This document shows, piece after piece, positions 24,801 through 31,274 of a stretch of 32,326 nt of DNA (positions are counted from its first letter, which is position 1; every line of letters starts with the position of its first letter). The translations under genes were made by a program, and so were the position numbers. Location of the stretch: positions 1-32,326 of the forward strand of contig CALHCJ010000017.1 of NCBI GenBank assembly GCA_937936275.1, in the 5' to 3' direction. Source of the DNA: an uncultured Flavobacteriaceae bacterium (GTDB taxonomy: Bacteria; Bacteroidota; Bacteroidia; Flavobacteriales; Flavobacteriaceae). The notes under the pieces are model-generated. The model saw nothing but the letters and a program-made list of their open reading frames with translations, was not told the origin of the DNA and ran no database searches.

Positions 24801-26964
24801 AGGTGGAAGTATTATTACCGATAACCTTCCTATTGGATATACCTATGTCTCCGACACGGGTAATGCTAGCAATGGAACATATAACAATGGCTCTGGTGAA
24901 TGGACATTACCAGCCTTGATTAATGGAAATAGTGCTTCTATTGCTATTACCGCAATCGTAAATGCACCCACAGGGGCAGTTAATGAATTTACAAACACTG
25001 CTCAATTAACTAGTGCTATCAATTTTGATTCCGATTCCACTCCGAATAACGATGACGGAGATCAAAGTGAGGATGATGAGGCATCCGCATCCACAATACC
25101 TCAACAAGCCGATCTTGAAGTAACCAATTCAGTTTCGCAACCTACGGCTAATCCTGGTGATGTATTAACTATTACAGTTGATGTATTAAATAACGGACCT
25201 AATGATGCAATCAACGTTCATATTGAAAATATAGTCCCTAGCGGATTTACAGTAAATACGATTAACAACAGCGGTTCTCAGTCAGGAAACACTATTTCGT
25301 GGACGGGGCTTAACATTCCAAACGGTACTACGACTTCCCTGAGTTTTGAAGTTAGCGTAAATAATCCTTTGAATACCCCTGACGAATACTTGAATACGGT
25401 TCAAGTGACGGCTGTAGACCAATTCGACAGTGATTCTGTACCGAACAACGATGACGGAGACCAAAGTGAAGATGATGAGGACAACATCCGGTTAACTCTT
25501 CAATCGACAGATCTTGAAATTGTTAATACGGTGACTCCTGATTCAGGTAATCCTGGAGATACTTTGACCTTTACAGTAGACGTTATCAACAATGGAACGG
25601 ATGATGCTACTAATGTGGACATCGAAAATATCGTTCCTAACGGCTTTACGATTTCTAACATAGCTAATGGCGGCATACAAGCAGGTAATACTATTACATG
25701 GAGCGGGTTGAATATACCAAACAGTACGACAACAACTTTGACTTTTGAAGTCGTTATCAATGTGCCCACCAACATTATGGGAGAATATCTAAACACTGTA
25801 CAAGTTGTTGCTGTAGATCAACTAGATCCAGATTCAACACCAAATAATGACGACGGTGATCAAAGTGAAGATGACGAGGATAATGCAGAGATTGTATTGA
25901 TTCCAGCTGATTTGAGTTTGAGCAAAGGCTTAAGTGCAGCTTCTAATACAACACCAAATGCTGGTGACACTGTCACTTTTGAACTAGAACTTACGAACGA
26001 GGGACCTGGTATAGCTACAAATGTGACGTTTGAAGATACCTTACCTGTCGGTTATACACTCGGAACTGTCAATGATGGAGGAACGGTAAGTGGAAACATA
26101 ATTTCTTGGAGCATTGCAAATATGCCAGTTGGCACGCAAACCGTAAGTTATGAAGTTACCTTGAATGCCCCAACTAATGAAACAAACGAGTATACCAACA
26201 CAGCACAAATCATTACATCTGATCAATTTGATCCTGATTCAACACCAAATAATGATGATGGTGACCAGAGCGAAGATGACGAAGTACGTCATATGATTAA
26301 TCCGCCAACGGTAGATCTCGAAATCGATAAAACGGTTGATAAAGACCAGACCTTTTTTGAGGACACCATTGTATTCACGGTTACAGCAACAAATAATAGT
26401 ACGTATGAAGCGACCAATATCGGAATAGAGGATGTACTTCCTGAAGGATATATCCTTGTTACCACTTCTGCAGACGCTGGAACGTATAATGAGTCAACAG
26501 GAACCTGGGAGATACCATCAATAAATATTGGTGAAACAGCGGCTTTAGAGATGACCGTAACAGTGACCGACATAGAAGACTACACGAATGTTGCTGAATT
26601 GATTTATGTAGATCAAATCGACTTAAACATAGATAACGATAGAGCTGAGGTCACTCCTGAAATTACTCAATCAGAATGTTTGACGGTTTTCAATGAATTC
26701 TCTCCAAATAATGATGGGGCTAATGATGTTTTCTTTATTGAGTGTATTGAGCAATACCCCAATAATATTGTTCAAGTTTTCAATCGATGGGGAATTAAAG
26801 TTTTTGAGATGAAAAACTATGATAACTCTTGGGAGGGAACATCTACTGGAAGAGCTACTACTGGGGGTTCGAAAAAACTACCCGTGGGAACATATTACTA
26901 TACCCTCCAACTTGGAGATAGTCAGGCTGCTCCAAAATCAGGGTGGTTGTATATAAGTAGATAA
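18811..26964 (+). CDS. Giant repeat adhesin with T9SS type B (CHU_C) C-terminal signal
   Basis: The product is about 2,717 residues. It has a signal peptide (M-T-N-L-L-Q-L-L-L-S to L-S-Y-A), then two HYR-like domains (about 18960-19190 and 19195-19940), the second split by an inserted domain. Three diverged Ig-like CHU_C-associated repeats (19945-20690) and another Ig-like domain (20693-20975) follow. Next come eleven S-G-G-D-Q-T-E-C Ig repeats mixed with three copies of a second module (20989-24480), a short PKD/Ig-like domain, five DUF11 repeats (24694-26670) and the gliding-motility-associated C-terminal domain (F-N-E-F-S-P-N-N-D-G, F-N-R-W-G, L-P-V-G-T-Y-Y-Y). The last domain directs export through T9SS and surface attachment, as for SprB-type gliding adhesins. 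The adjacent porP/sprF gene supports this. An alternative GTG start at 18784 adds nine residues before the signal peptide. The ligand is unknown. Confidence 0.93.
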   Translation: MTNLLQLLLSILLCSSFLSYANPMSYSIDDSSVESVNTLEGSENPVLVPTFSNCPSNISNVSPNSGDCTAVVNWTPPTATGTGPVTISSNYNPGDSFYAGTHRVIYRATDLNGTSFCEFTVEVLDFQAPIITVPANITTTADPGSCGAVVTFPYPQATDNCPAGEGAPIDENFDSGSDLSAQCYDFGGSFIGNGGEVNGSAGELETVELINNDIRTFTSPLTQFNGTGEIFFDHKIIAGSPSGNISNGARLTIKLINTGGVETIIFTELYLDENVQTEYIPITQTGNFFVQFEWETNQNRSDIAYLDDLYIPGYVVSDINVVTCELARHRVVQIAGFPYRSGQEFPVGTTTLEYITRDAAGNVGFNSFQVTVTNNINPPTGSDVEYCEGTPVPEISVTVSSGETVDWYDAAVGGVLLLGDSNTYTPPGPGNYYAETRNVVTGCVSATRTRIRVLENPQPSAPTAPSPIEYCINETAIPLTASGEPGNMINWYDAPTGGTMYPSAPTPDTSVAQTTFYYVEQVDSGTLCVSDRTEVVVTVYSLPVAPMVITPVEYCLGETANELNSSVTSGSNLRWYDAATGGTEIPGTTRPSTATAGQQFFWVSQSAMSGSTTCESTRTRLTVNTNDPPAISMEPTDRAVCENENAIFAVGASDADTFQWQLFDGTNWNDLSNTAPYSGVLSNTLNISNATSALSGNQYRAIASSPAASCPDAISASATLTVNTAPTAPTSGGDQTECAQNPIQTLTANATPPSGSIIIWYDAPTGGNIVANPILDTVGTITYYAESEDSTTNCGSSARTAVTLTIQPAPAAPTSGGDQIECEQDPIQTLTATANAPSGATVVWYDAAIGGNIVANPILNTVGTVSYYAQSSDNGSGCPSNSRTEVNLTIQPAPAAPSSGGDQTECEQNPIQTLTATATAPATATVVWYDAATGGNTVTNPILNTVGTITYYAQSENNTTNCPSTSRTPVTLTIEAIPAAPTSGGDQTECEASPTQTMTATATAPLGATVNWYDAATGGNLIASPTLNTIGSVTYFAESRTNSSGCTSDNRTPVTLTMNSRPTIAITPASQSCSPDLSTYAVSVDVNRGIVTATEGTVTDNGGNNWTISGITSGNNITVTVTDSNTCSESVAINAPNCGCPIVNAPTSGGDQTECEANPIQTLAATATPPSGASVIWYSAATGGTVISSPTLNTTGTITYYAESVDNVNSCTSSTRTPVTLTIQPAPGAPTSGGDQTECEATPTQTLTATATSPAGSNIVWYDSISGGNIVGTPTLSTVGTITYFAESQDNGTSCASHSRTPVTLTIQPNPAPPTSGGDQTECEQSPIQTLTASATAPSGSNVVWYDAASGGNIVGSPTLNTVGTITYFAESQNGTTTCVSDTRTPVVLTIQDTPTITQTPSSATCSPDLTTYSVSVDVSEGTVTTSEGTATDNGGNNWTISGITSGNDITVTVTAPNSCTQTSVISAPDCSCTLITAPLSGGDQTECEANPIQTLTATATPPADATVVWFDAASGGNIVPSPTLNIVGTITYFAESRQNVTNCPSGTRTAVTLTIQATPSDPVSGGDQTECEANPIQTLTATATAPAGSSIVWYDAASGGNIVPSPTLNAVGTVTYFAESNDDVSSCPSFNRTPVTLAIQDTPDISISSAPTCAPDLLTYSMSIDVSEGTVTSTEGTVVDNGGNNWTISGITSGNDITLTVTAPNSCIQTLAITAPDCNCPVVDAPLSGGDQTECEQNPIQTLTATATPPANATVVWYDSATGGNVVASPTLNTVGTATFFAESVQNVTNCTSNTRTAVNLTIQATPTDPVSGGDQTECDANPTQTLTATATPPSGSSIVWYDAPSGGNVVSSPTLNIVGTTTYYAESIDNTTSCASLNRTAVSLTINPLPSVVANATATTINAGEPVTLSGSGATSYIWDNGVNDGDTVFPLVTTTYTVIGADGNSCDNTDSVTIVVGATSDIRLEKTVDDANPNVGDNVIFTLTATNDGPSDDAGGSIITDNLPIGYTYVSDTGNASNGTYNNGSGEWTLPALINGNSASIAITAIVNAPTGAVNEFTNTAQLTSAINFDSDSTPNNDDGDQSEDDEASASTIPQQADLEVTNSVSQPTANPGDVLTITVDVLNNGPNDAINVHIENIVPSGFTVNTINNSGSQSGNTISWTGLNIPNGTTTSLSFEVSVNNPLNTPDEYLNTVQVTAVDQFDSDSVPNNDDGDQSEDDEDNIRLTLQSTDLEIVNTVTPDSGNPGDTLTFTVDVINNGTDDATNVDIENIVPNGFTISNIANGGIQAGNTITWSGLNIPNSTTTTLTFEVVINVPTNIMGEYLNTVQVVAVDQLDPDSTPNNDDGDQSEDDEDNAEIVLIPADLSLSKGLSAASNTTPNAGDTVTFELELTNEGPGIATNVTFEDTLPVGYTLGTVNDGGTVSGNIISWSIANMPVGTQTVSYEVTLNAPTNETNEYTNTAQIITSDQFDPDSTPNNDDGDQSEDDEVRHMINPPTVDLEIDKTVDKDQTFFEDTIVFTVTATNNSTYEATNIGIEDVLPEGYILVTTSADAGTYNESTGTWEIPSINIGETAALEMTVTVTDIEDYTNVAELIYVDQIDLNIDNDRAEVTPEITQSECLTVFNEFSPNNDGANDVFFIECIEQYPNNIVQVFNRWGIKVFEMKNYDNSWEGTSTGRATTGGSKKLPVGTYYYTLQLGDSQAAPKSGWLYISR
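20989..24480 (+). repeat. Two-module protein repeat array in the adhesin
   Basis: Eleven copies (A) of an approximately 84-residue Ig-like unit start at about 20997, 21247, 21502, 21757, 22244, 22499, 22751, 23247, 23500, 23991 and 24240. Each begins S-G-G-D-Q-T-E-C (I-E-C in the second), has W-Y/F-D or W-Y-S in the middle, and closes with a second cysteine before R-T. Three copies (B) of an approximately 80-residue module with C-S/A-P-D-L, G-G-N-N-W-T-I-S-G-I-T-S-G-N and four cysteines follow the 4th, 7th and 9th A units. The order is therefore A4-B-A3-B-A2-B-A2. Unit length in DNA is about 250-255 bases. Confidence 0.9.
24694..26670 (+). repeat. Five tandem DUF11-type repeats with acidic linkers
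   Basis: Five units of about 130 residues begin with D-I/L-R/E-x-x-K/N-x-V-like strands, contain N-x-G-P/T and L-P-x-G-Y/F or V-P-x-G-F, and end with Y/F-x-N-T/V-A/V-Q or Y-T-N-V-A-E. The first four are each followed by the same acidic linker, D-S-T/V-P-N-N-D-D-G-D-Q-S-E-D-D-E, which looks suited to calcium binding. The fifth lacks it and leads to the T9SS signal. Stalk-like function is inferred. Confidence 0.85.
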
Positions 26965-26976
26965 GGAAGATGACGT

Positions 26977-27918
26977 ATGGACAATAGAAACAAAAAAATG
27001 AGCTTGTTAAATAAATATTTGTTATCGATTAGTTTGACTTTCGTGGTCTATATTGGATTTGGTCAACAAGATCCACAATATACCCATTATCAATACAATA
27101 CGATGACCGTCAATCCTGGATATACAGGATCAAGAGGTCATTTAACCTTACTTTCATTGTATCGCAGCCAATGGGCAGGTATCGAAGGTGCCCCAGAGAC
27201 GGTTACGTTGGGGATAGATTCTCCAATCGGTAAATTTGATGGTGTTGGACTTTCAATTGTACAAGACCAATTAGGACCTTCTACAGAAACATATATTGAT
27301 GGAAACTATGCACATCAACTAGTTGTTAATAAAAAAGGACATCGATTAGCCTTAGGCTTAAAGGCTGGAATTCGATTTTTCAGTTTAGACTGGTCAAAAG
27401 GAAGATTCAGAGACCCAGAAGCTACTTTTAACGAAAACATCAATTCGAAGATTTTACCAAGTATTGGTGCCGGTATTTTTTACTACACCGACAAATTTTA
27501 CTTGGGACTATCAACACCAAACGTTTTTACCAACGCCCACTACGACGAAATACAAGAATCTGAAGCTTTAGAACGTATGCATCTATTTTTCATAGCTGGC
27601 TATGTTGTTGACGTTAACCCTGATCTTAAATTTAAACCTTCCGTCTTTGTTAAACAAGTACTAGGTGCACCGATAGCTGTAGATGTATCCGCCAACTTTT
27701 TACTTTATGAAACTCTAAATTTAGGAGCCAATTACAGATGGGATGATTCTGTTAGTGCTTTGATTGGTTTTCAAATATCACCTAAATTCAACATGGGTTA
27801 TGCTTACGACTTCAGCATTAATGACCTTAATAACTACAATACTGGTACGCATGAAGTTTTTCTTAGATATCAATGGATTTCAAGAGTGGATAGGTTGAAA
27901 TCTCCTAGATTTTTCTAA
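26977..27918 (+). CDS. PorP/SprF family T9SS outer-membrane protein (partner of the giant adhesin)
   Basis: The 313-residue product has a signal peptide ending near G-F-G-Q-Q (a short charged stretch M-D-N-R-N-K-K precedes a second possible start, ATG 26998). The mature start is the family signature D-P-Q-Y-T-H-Y-Q-Y-N-T-M-T-V-N-P-G-Y-T-G-S-R-G, followed by L-Y-R-S-Q-W-A-G-I-E-G-A-P. The rest is outer-membrane beta-strands ending K-S-P-R-F-F. SprF of F. johnsoniae is needed for secretion of SprB, and family members bind the type B signal domain and help anchor the secreted adhesin. The gene starts 12 bases after the adhesin stop, with a purine-rich AAGGAAG ahead of it, an unusually good Shine-Dalgarno for this genome type. 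It is almost certainly co-transcribed with and dedicated to the adhesin. Confidence 0.93.
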   Translation: MDNRNKKMSLLNKYLLSISLTFVVYIGFGQQDPQYTHYQYNTMTVNPGYTGSRGHLTLLSLYRSQWAGIEGAPETVTLGIDSPIGKFDGVGLSIVQDQLGPSTETYIDGNYAHQLVVNKKGHRLALGLKAGIRFFSLDWSKGRFRDPEATFNENINSKILPSIGAGIFYYTDKFYLGLSTPNVFTNAHYDEIQESEALERMHLFFIAGYVVDVNPDLKFKPSVFVKQVLGAPIAVDVSANFLLYETLNLGANYRWDDSVSALIGFQISPKFNMGYAYDFSINDLNNYNTGTHEVFLRYQWISRVDRLKSPRFF

Positions 27919-28279
27919 CAGGATTATAATTGACTTTAGTTTAATTAATCAGCGTCTATTATTCAAGCAGTCGCAAGTTTCATTATCTGTAAACGATGTA
28001 TGCACAAAATTGAATGCGTACCATCTACCTTGAAAAAGTACAAAACATACGCTATTCTTAATTGATGAACCAATCTCTGTCAATAGTAAAAGCTTAAGCC
28101 ACTTATCAATTCATTAATTAGTTACTGCTATCATAAGAACCATTGGTAGATCAAGAACGAGTTAAAACACTGAGTTACACTCATAACGATTATGATTTAA
28201 GTCGATGGTAAGTTTAAAGGTGAGCGTTGATAACAATGAGAGAGATCTCAATGTAATCAAATCTTGAATGAAATAGTGT
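27919..28279. other. Intergenic region between convergent porP/sprF genes
   Basis: No credible gene and no clear hairpin with a T-run were seen here. Only small palindromic elements occur (for example TGAGT-TAC-ACTCA plus one base near 28173, and CATAA-CGA-TTATG near 28185). The absence of an obvious terminator between two converging surface operons is noted. Confidence 0.4.
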
Positions 28280-29230
28280 TTAGAAAAATCTAGGTGACTT
28301 TAAATTTCCTTTGGTGGTTATGAAATCATACCTCAAAATAACTTCAAACGAACCATTATTGAAGGCTGCATTACCTAATTCGGTAACTTCTCTATCATAA
28401 GCTATACCAGCAAAAAAACCTTCTGATACATAAAAACCAGCCATGGCGCTTAAGGCAGCATCCCATCGATAGGCGGCACCCAAAACAAATTTATCACTCA
28501 TAAGAAAATTGGCGGAAACGTCTACTTGAAGAGGAGCACCTTGGACTAATTTGGTAAGTAATGTTGGTTTAAATTTTAAAAACTCATTGAGCTCCCAAAC
28601 ATAACCGGTAATGAAATAAAAATTCATCTGCTCTTTAGCCGTCGACAATGAAGACTCATCAAAATGAGAAGTTTCCAAAAAACGAGGAACGGAAAGGCCT
28701 GCATAGAACTTATTGTTATGATAGTATACTCCAGCGCCAAAATTGGGAGAAAATCGGTTATCAATATCAGTTGCTAAATTTGGATCTGTAGTAAACTGAT
28801 TTAATTCTGAAAACCTTACGTCTAATAAATTACCTCCTGCTTTTAAACCAAAGCTAAGCCTACCCTCTGAAGAGGTCCAAATTGTATATGAAAAGTCAAT
28901 ATCGAAATTGGTTTCTGAAGTTGGACCTATTTTATCGTTCACCACTGACATTCCTAAACCAACACCTCGATATCCTATCGGTGAATGAAGATTAAAAGTC
29001 TGCGTGGTAGGGGCCCCATCCAATCCAACCCATTGTGAACGATGTAGAGCGGCTACACTAATATGACCCCTAGAACCTGCATATGCAGGATTAACACTCA
29101 CTGTATTATACATGTACTGAGTATACTGTGCATCCTGTTGAGCTGATAAAGTCGCGGTACTTAATAGCATGAAAAGTATTCCTAAGAACATTTTATTTTG
29201 AAAAATTTTATGCTTCATATAAAACTTCAT
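28280..29230 (-). CDS. PorP/SprF family T9SS outer-membrane protein (second copy)
   Basis: The 316-residue product is a paralogue of the plus-strand PorP/SprF. It has a signal peptide to about residue 30 (T-L-S-A-Q-Q), then D-A-Q-Y-T-Q-Y-M-Y-N-T-V-S-V-N-P-A-Y-A-G-S-R-G and L-H-R-S-Q-W-V-G-L-D-G-A-P. Its middle strands are distinct, and it ends K-S-P-R-F-F like its relative. An alternative ATG at 29218 (M-K-H-K-I-F) would give a more usual signal peptide. The start lies 3 bases after the stop of the T9SS type B protein gene, so it is translationally linked to it and is probably its export partner. The two PorP/SprF proteins are clearly related at protein level but their DNA has diverged, so the duplication is old or the genes arrived separately. 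Confidence 0.93.
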   Translation of the reverse strand: MKFYMKHKIFQNKMFLGILFMLLSTATLSAQQDAQYTQYMYNTVSVNPAYAGSRGHISVAALHRSQWVGLDGAPTTQTFNLHSPIGYRGVGLGMSVVNDKIGPTSETNFDIDFSYTIWTSSEGRLSFGLKAGGNLLDVRFSELNQFTTDPNLATDIDNRFSPNFGAGVYYHNNKFYAGLSVPRFLETSHFDESSLSTAKEQMNFYFITGYVWELNEFLKFKPTLLTKLVQGAPLQVDVSANFLMSDKFVLGAAYRWDAALSAMAGFYVSEGFFAGIAYDREVTELGNAAFNNGSFEVILRYDFITTKGNLKSPRFF

Positions 29231-29233
29231 GCT

Positions 29234-31243
29234 TTATCTATTTAAGTATAAGTAACCCTGCAATGATTGAGAATTACCACCCTGATCTTGATAATCAAGA
29301 ATATAAAAATACGTACCGACTGGCAACTGATTATCTACCTGTACAGTAACTCTGCCTTGTGATGTTCCATCAAAAATGTTTCCCTGGGTATTATAAGCAC
29401 TTGTGCTATAAACCAAAACACCCCATCGATTATAAATTCGTAAGTTATTATCAGGATAATTTTCCAAACCGGAAATAGTCAAGACGTCATGTATTCCATC
29501 TCCATTGGGAGTAATAACATTAAATATCTCAATATCTTCAAATGCTGGTGGGTCAAGGTAGTCGGGACGTCCATCACCATTTTCATCATCATTTAAATAA
29601 TCCCCATCGCCATTGGTATCTTCATCCATCGTGTTTATACCGTCATTATCATCATCAATATCTCTATAATCAGACTCGCCGTCTTCATCTCTATTTGGAA
29701 GATCACCGATCGGATCGTCAATCTCATCATTCACATCAAGATCAATCTGAGTATCGCCTTCATAGGCATCATCAAGACCATCATTATCTTTATCAGAACC
29801 AATTAGTACAACGTCAGCGATACCATCATGATCAGCATCATGTCCTTCAATATTATCGGGAATAGTATCATTATCACTATCCTCGTCTATATAATCTGCA
29901 AATAAGTCATTATCAGTATCTACTGGGAAAATACCCAGGTTTCCATCAGCCTCATAGGCATCATCAAGACCATTGGCATTCAAATCTTCGCCACTTGGTG
30001 GAATATACCCATCTGTAGTTTGGGCTTCAACATTATCTGGAATACCATCATTATCACTATCAATATCTAAATAATCGGGCACTAAATCTCCATCCGTATC
30101 AGTAGGATTGGTGCTTGGGTCTCCATCATTGTCTGCATCAAGATCCTCTATACTATCTAAAATTCCATCGTCGTCAGAATCCAAATCAATTGCATCCGTT
30201 ACTACAATTGTAACCGTTGCCGTGCTACAATTTCCGACGTCGTCACAAATCGTATAAGTAAAGGTGTCTACTCCCACAAATCCTGTATTTGGAGTATAGG
30301 TTACATTGTCATCAAAGGGATCAGGCGTTCCATTATCATTTAATATAATGGTGCCCTCTGTTGGGTCTGTAGTAGTTAACGTTCCCGTTGCCGGTAGATC
30401 ATTATCATTTCCTAAAATATCAATATTAAGAGGTGTATCTTCTGAGGTAGCCACAAAATCATCAATAGCATCTACAATAGGAAGCACATCAATATTTACT
30501 GTTGCAGTACTGCAATCACCGAAAGTATTACATACCGTATAGGTGAAAGTATCTGGACCATTATAATCTGGGTTTGGAATATAAGTAACTATGTCATCTA
30601 ATGGATCGTTAGGAGTACTATTGTCATCAATATTTACGGTTCCATTTGTTGGTTCAGTGGTCGTTAGAGTTCCTGTAGAAGGTAAATCAGAATCATTATC
30701 GTAAATATTAACAACTACAGATACATCTTCATCAGTAGTTATCATATCATCAACTAATGTTGCCGCCTCAATGATACAAACTACTGTAAAACTTGGTAAT
30801 TGACTATCATTACCTGCTTTTGTTAGCGTAGCCGTATACTTGGTTACGGTTTGGGTAGCGATAACAGTAGGATTTGTTTGGTCACCACTTACGGCAGGAT
30901 TCCAACTTATAGTAGCACCTGTTGCAAGATTTATGTTATCCTGTACATTTAAAGTAACCTCGTTAAAAGGGGAGTTACAATTGGTTACAATAAAATAGCT
31001 AGAGGCGTTTTTACCACAAATAGTACCATCATAAGTCGCAAAATATACACCCTGTTGAGTTACCTCTAGGAAAAAATCAGTTCCTAAAATCGTACTTGTA
31101 TCTTGCGCTTCATACCAGCGGTAATTCGTTTCATCACCGCTATTGGGTGCCTGAAGCAAGAATTGAGCGTTAGATACAACAATCCCCAATATTGTAAAAA
31201 CAATACTGAGGACTATGGTTTTATATGTTTGGTTTGATTTCAA
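29234..31243 (-). CDS. T9SS type B surface protein with cadherin-like and TSP3-like calcium-binding repeats
   Basis: The 669-residue product has a signal peptide (residues 1-26, V-V-S-N-A-Q). An Ig-like N-terminal region (about 27-165) is followed by two tandem cadherin-like repeats (about 166-258 and 259-350), each with D-D-x-x-x-T-x-E-D, N-D-x-D-L-P-x-T-G-T-L-T-T-T and D-T-F-T-Y-T-x-C. A long acidic TSP3-like array (about 351-575) has repeated D-x-D-x-D-G-I-x-D motifs expected to bind calcium. The C-terminal gliding-motility-associated domain (about 578-669) reads [16 protein letters not shown] and L-P-V-G-T-Y-F-Y. No ATG exists before residue about 167, and removing the start would delete the signal peptide, so TTG at 31243 is the probable start. 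It lies 31 bases after the collagen-like gene and 3 bases before the second porP/sprF gene. Confidence 0.9.
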   Translation of the reverse strand: MKSNQTYKTIVLSIVFTILGIVVSNAQFLLQAPNSGDETNYRWYEAQDTSTILGTDFFLEVTQQGVYFATYDGTICGKNASSYFIVTNCNSPFNEVTLNVQDNINLATGATISWNPAVSGDQTNPTVIATQTVTKYTATLTKAGNDSQLPSFTVVCIIEAATLVDDMITTDEDVSVVVNIYDNDSDLPSTGTLTTTEPTNGTVNIDDNSTPNDPLDDIVTYIPNPDYNGPDTFTYTVCNTFGDCSTATVNIDVLPIVDAIDDFVATSEDTPLNIDILGNDNDLPATGTLTTTDPTEGTIILNDNGTPDPFDDNVTYTPNTGFVGVDTFTYTICDDVGNCSTATVTIVVTDAIDLDSDDDGILDSIEDLDADNDGDPSTNPTDTDGDLVPDYLDIDSDNDGIPDNVEAQTTDGYIPPSGEDLNANGLDDAYEADGNLGIFPVDTDNDLFADYIDEDSDNDTIPDNIEGHDADHDGIADVVLIGSDKDNDGLDDAYEGDTQIDLDVNDEIDDPIGDLPNRDEDGESDYRDIDDDNDGINTMDEDTNGDGDYLNDDENGDGRPDYLDPPAFEDIEIFNVITPNGDGIHDVLTISGLENYPDNNLRIYNRWGVLVYSTSAYNTQGNIFDGTSQGRVTVQVDNQLPVGTYFYILDYQDQGGNSQSLQGYLYLNR

Positions 31244-31274
31244 ATCGATTTGGGATCGGTTTAGTTTTTTTTGG

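Noticed and set aside
26977-29230. The two inverted porP/sprF genes as the arms of an invertible (phase-variable) segment
   Set aside because: Similarity is clear at protein level but I saw no long identical DNA stretches between them, and no recombinase gene or short recombination site nearby.
29542-29865. A 107-residue histidine-rich open frame on the plus strand
   Set aside because: It is the antisense shadow of the D-x-D-rich calcium-binding array (GAT/GAC codons read as ATC/GTC or CAT); no family resemblance.
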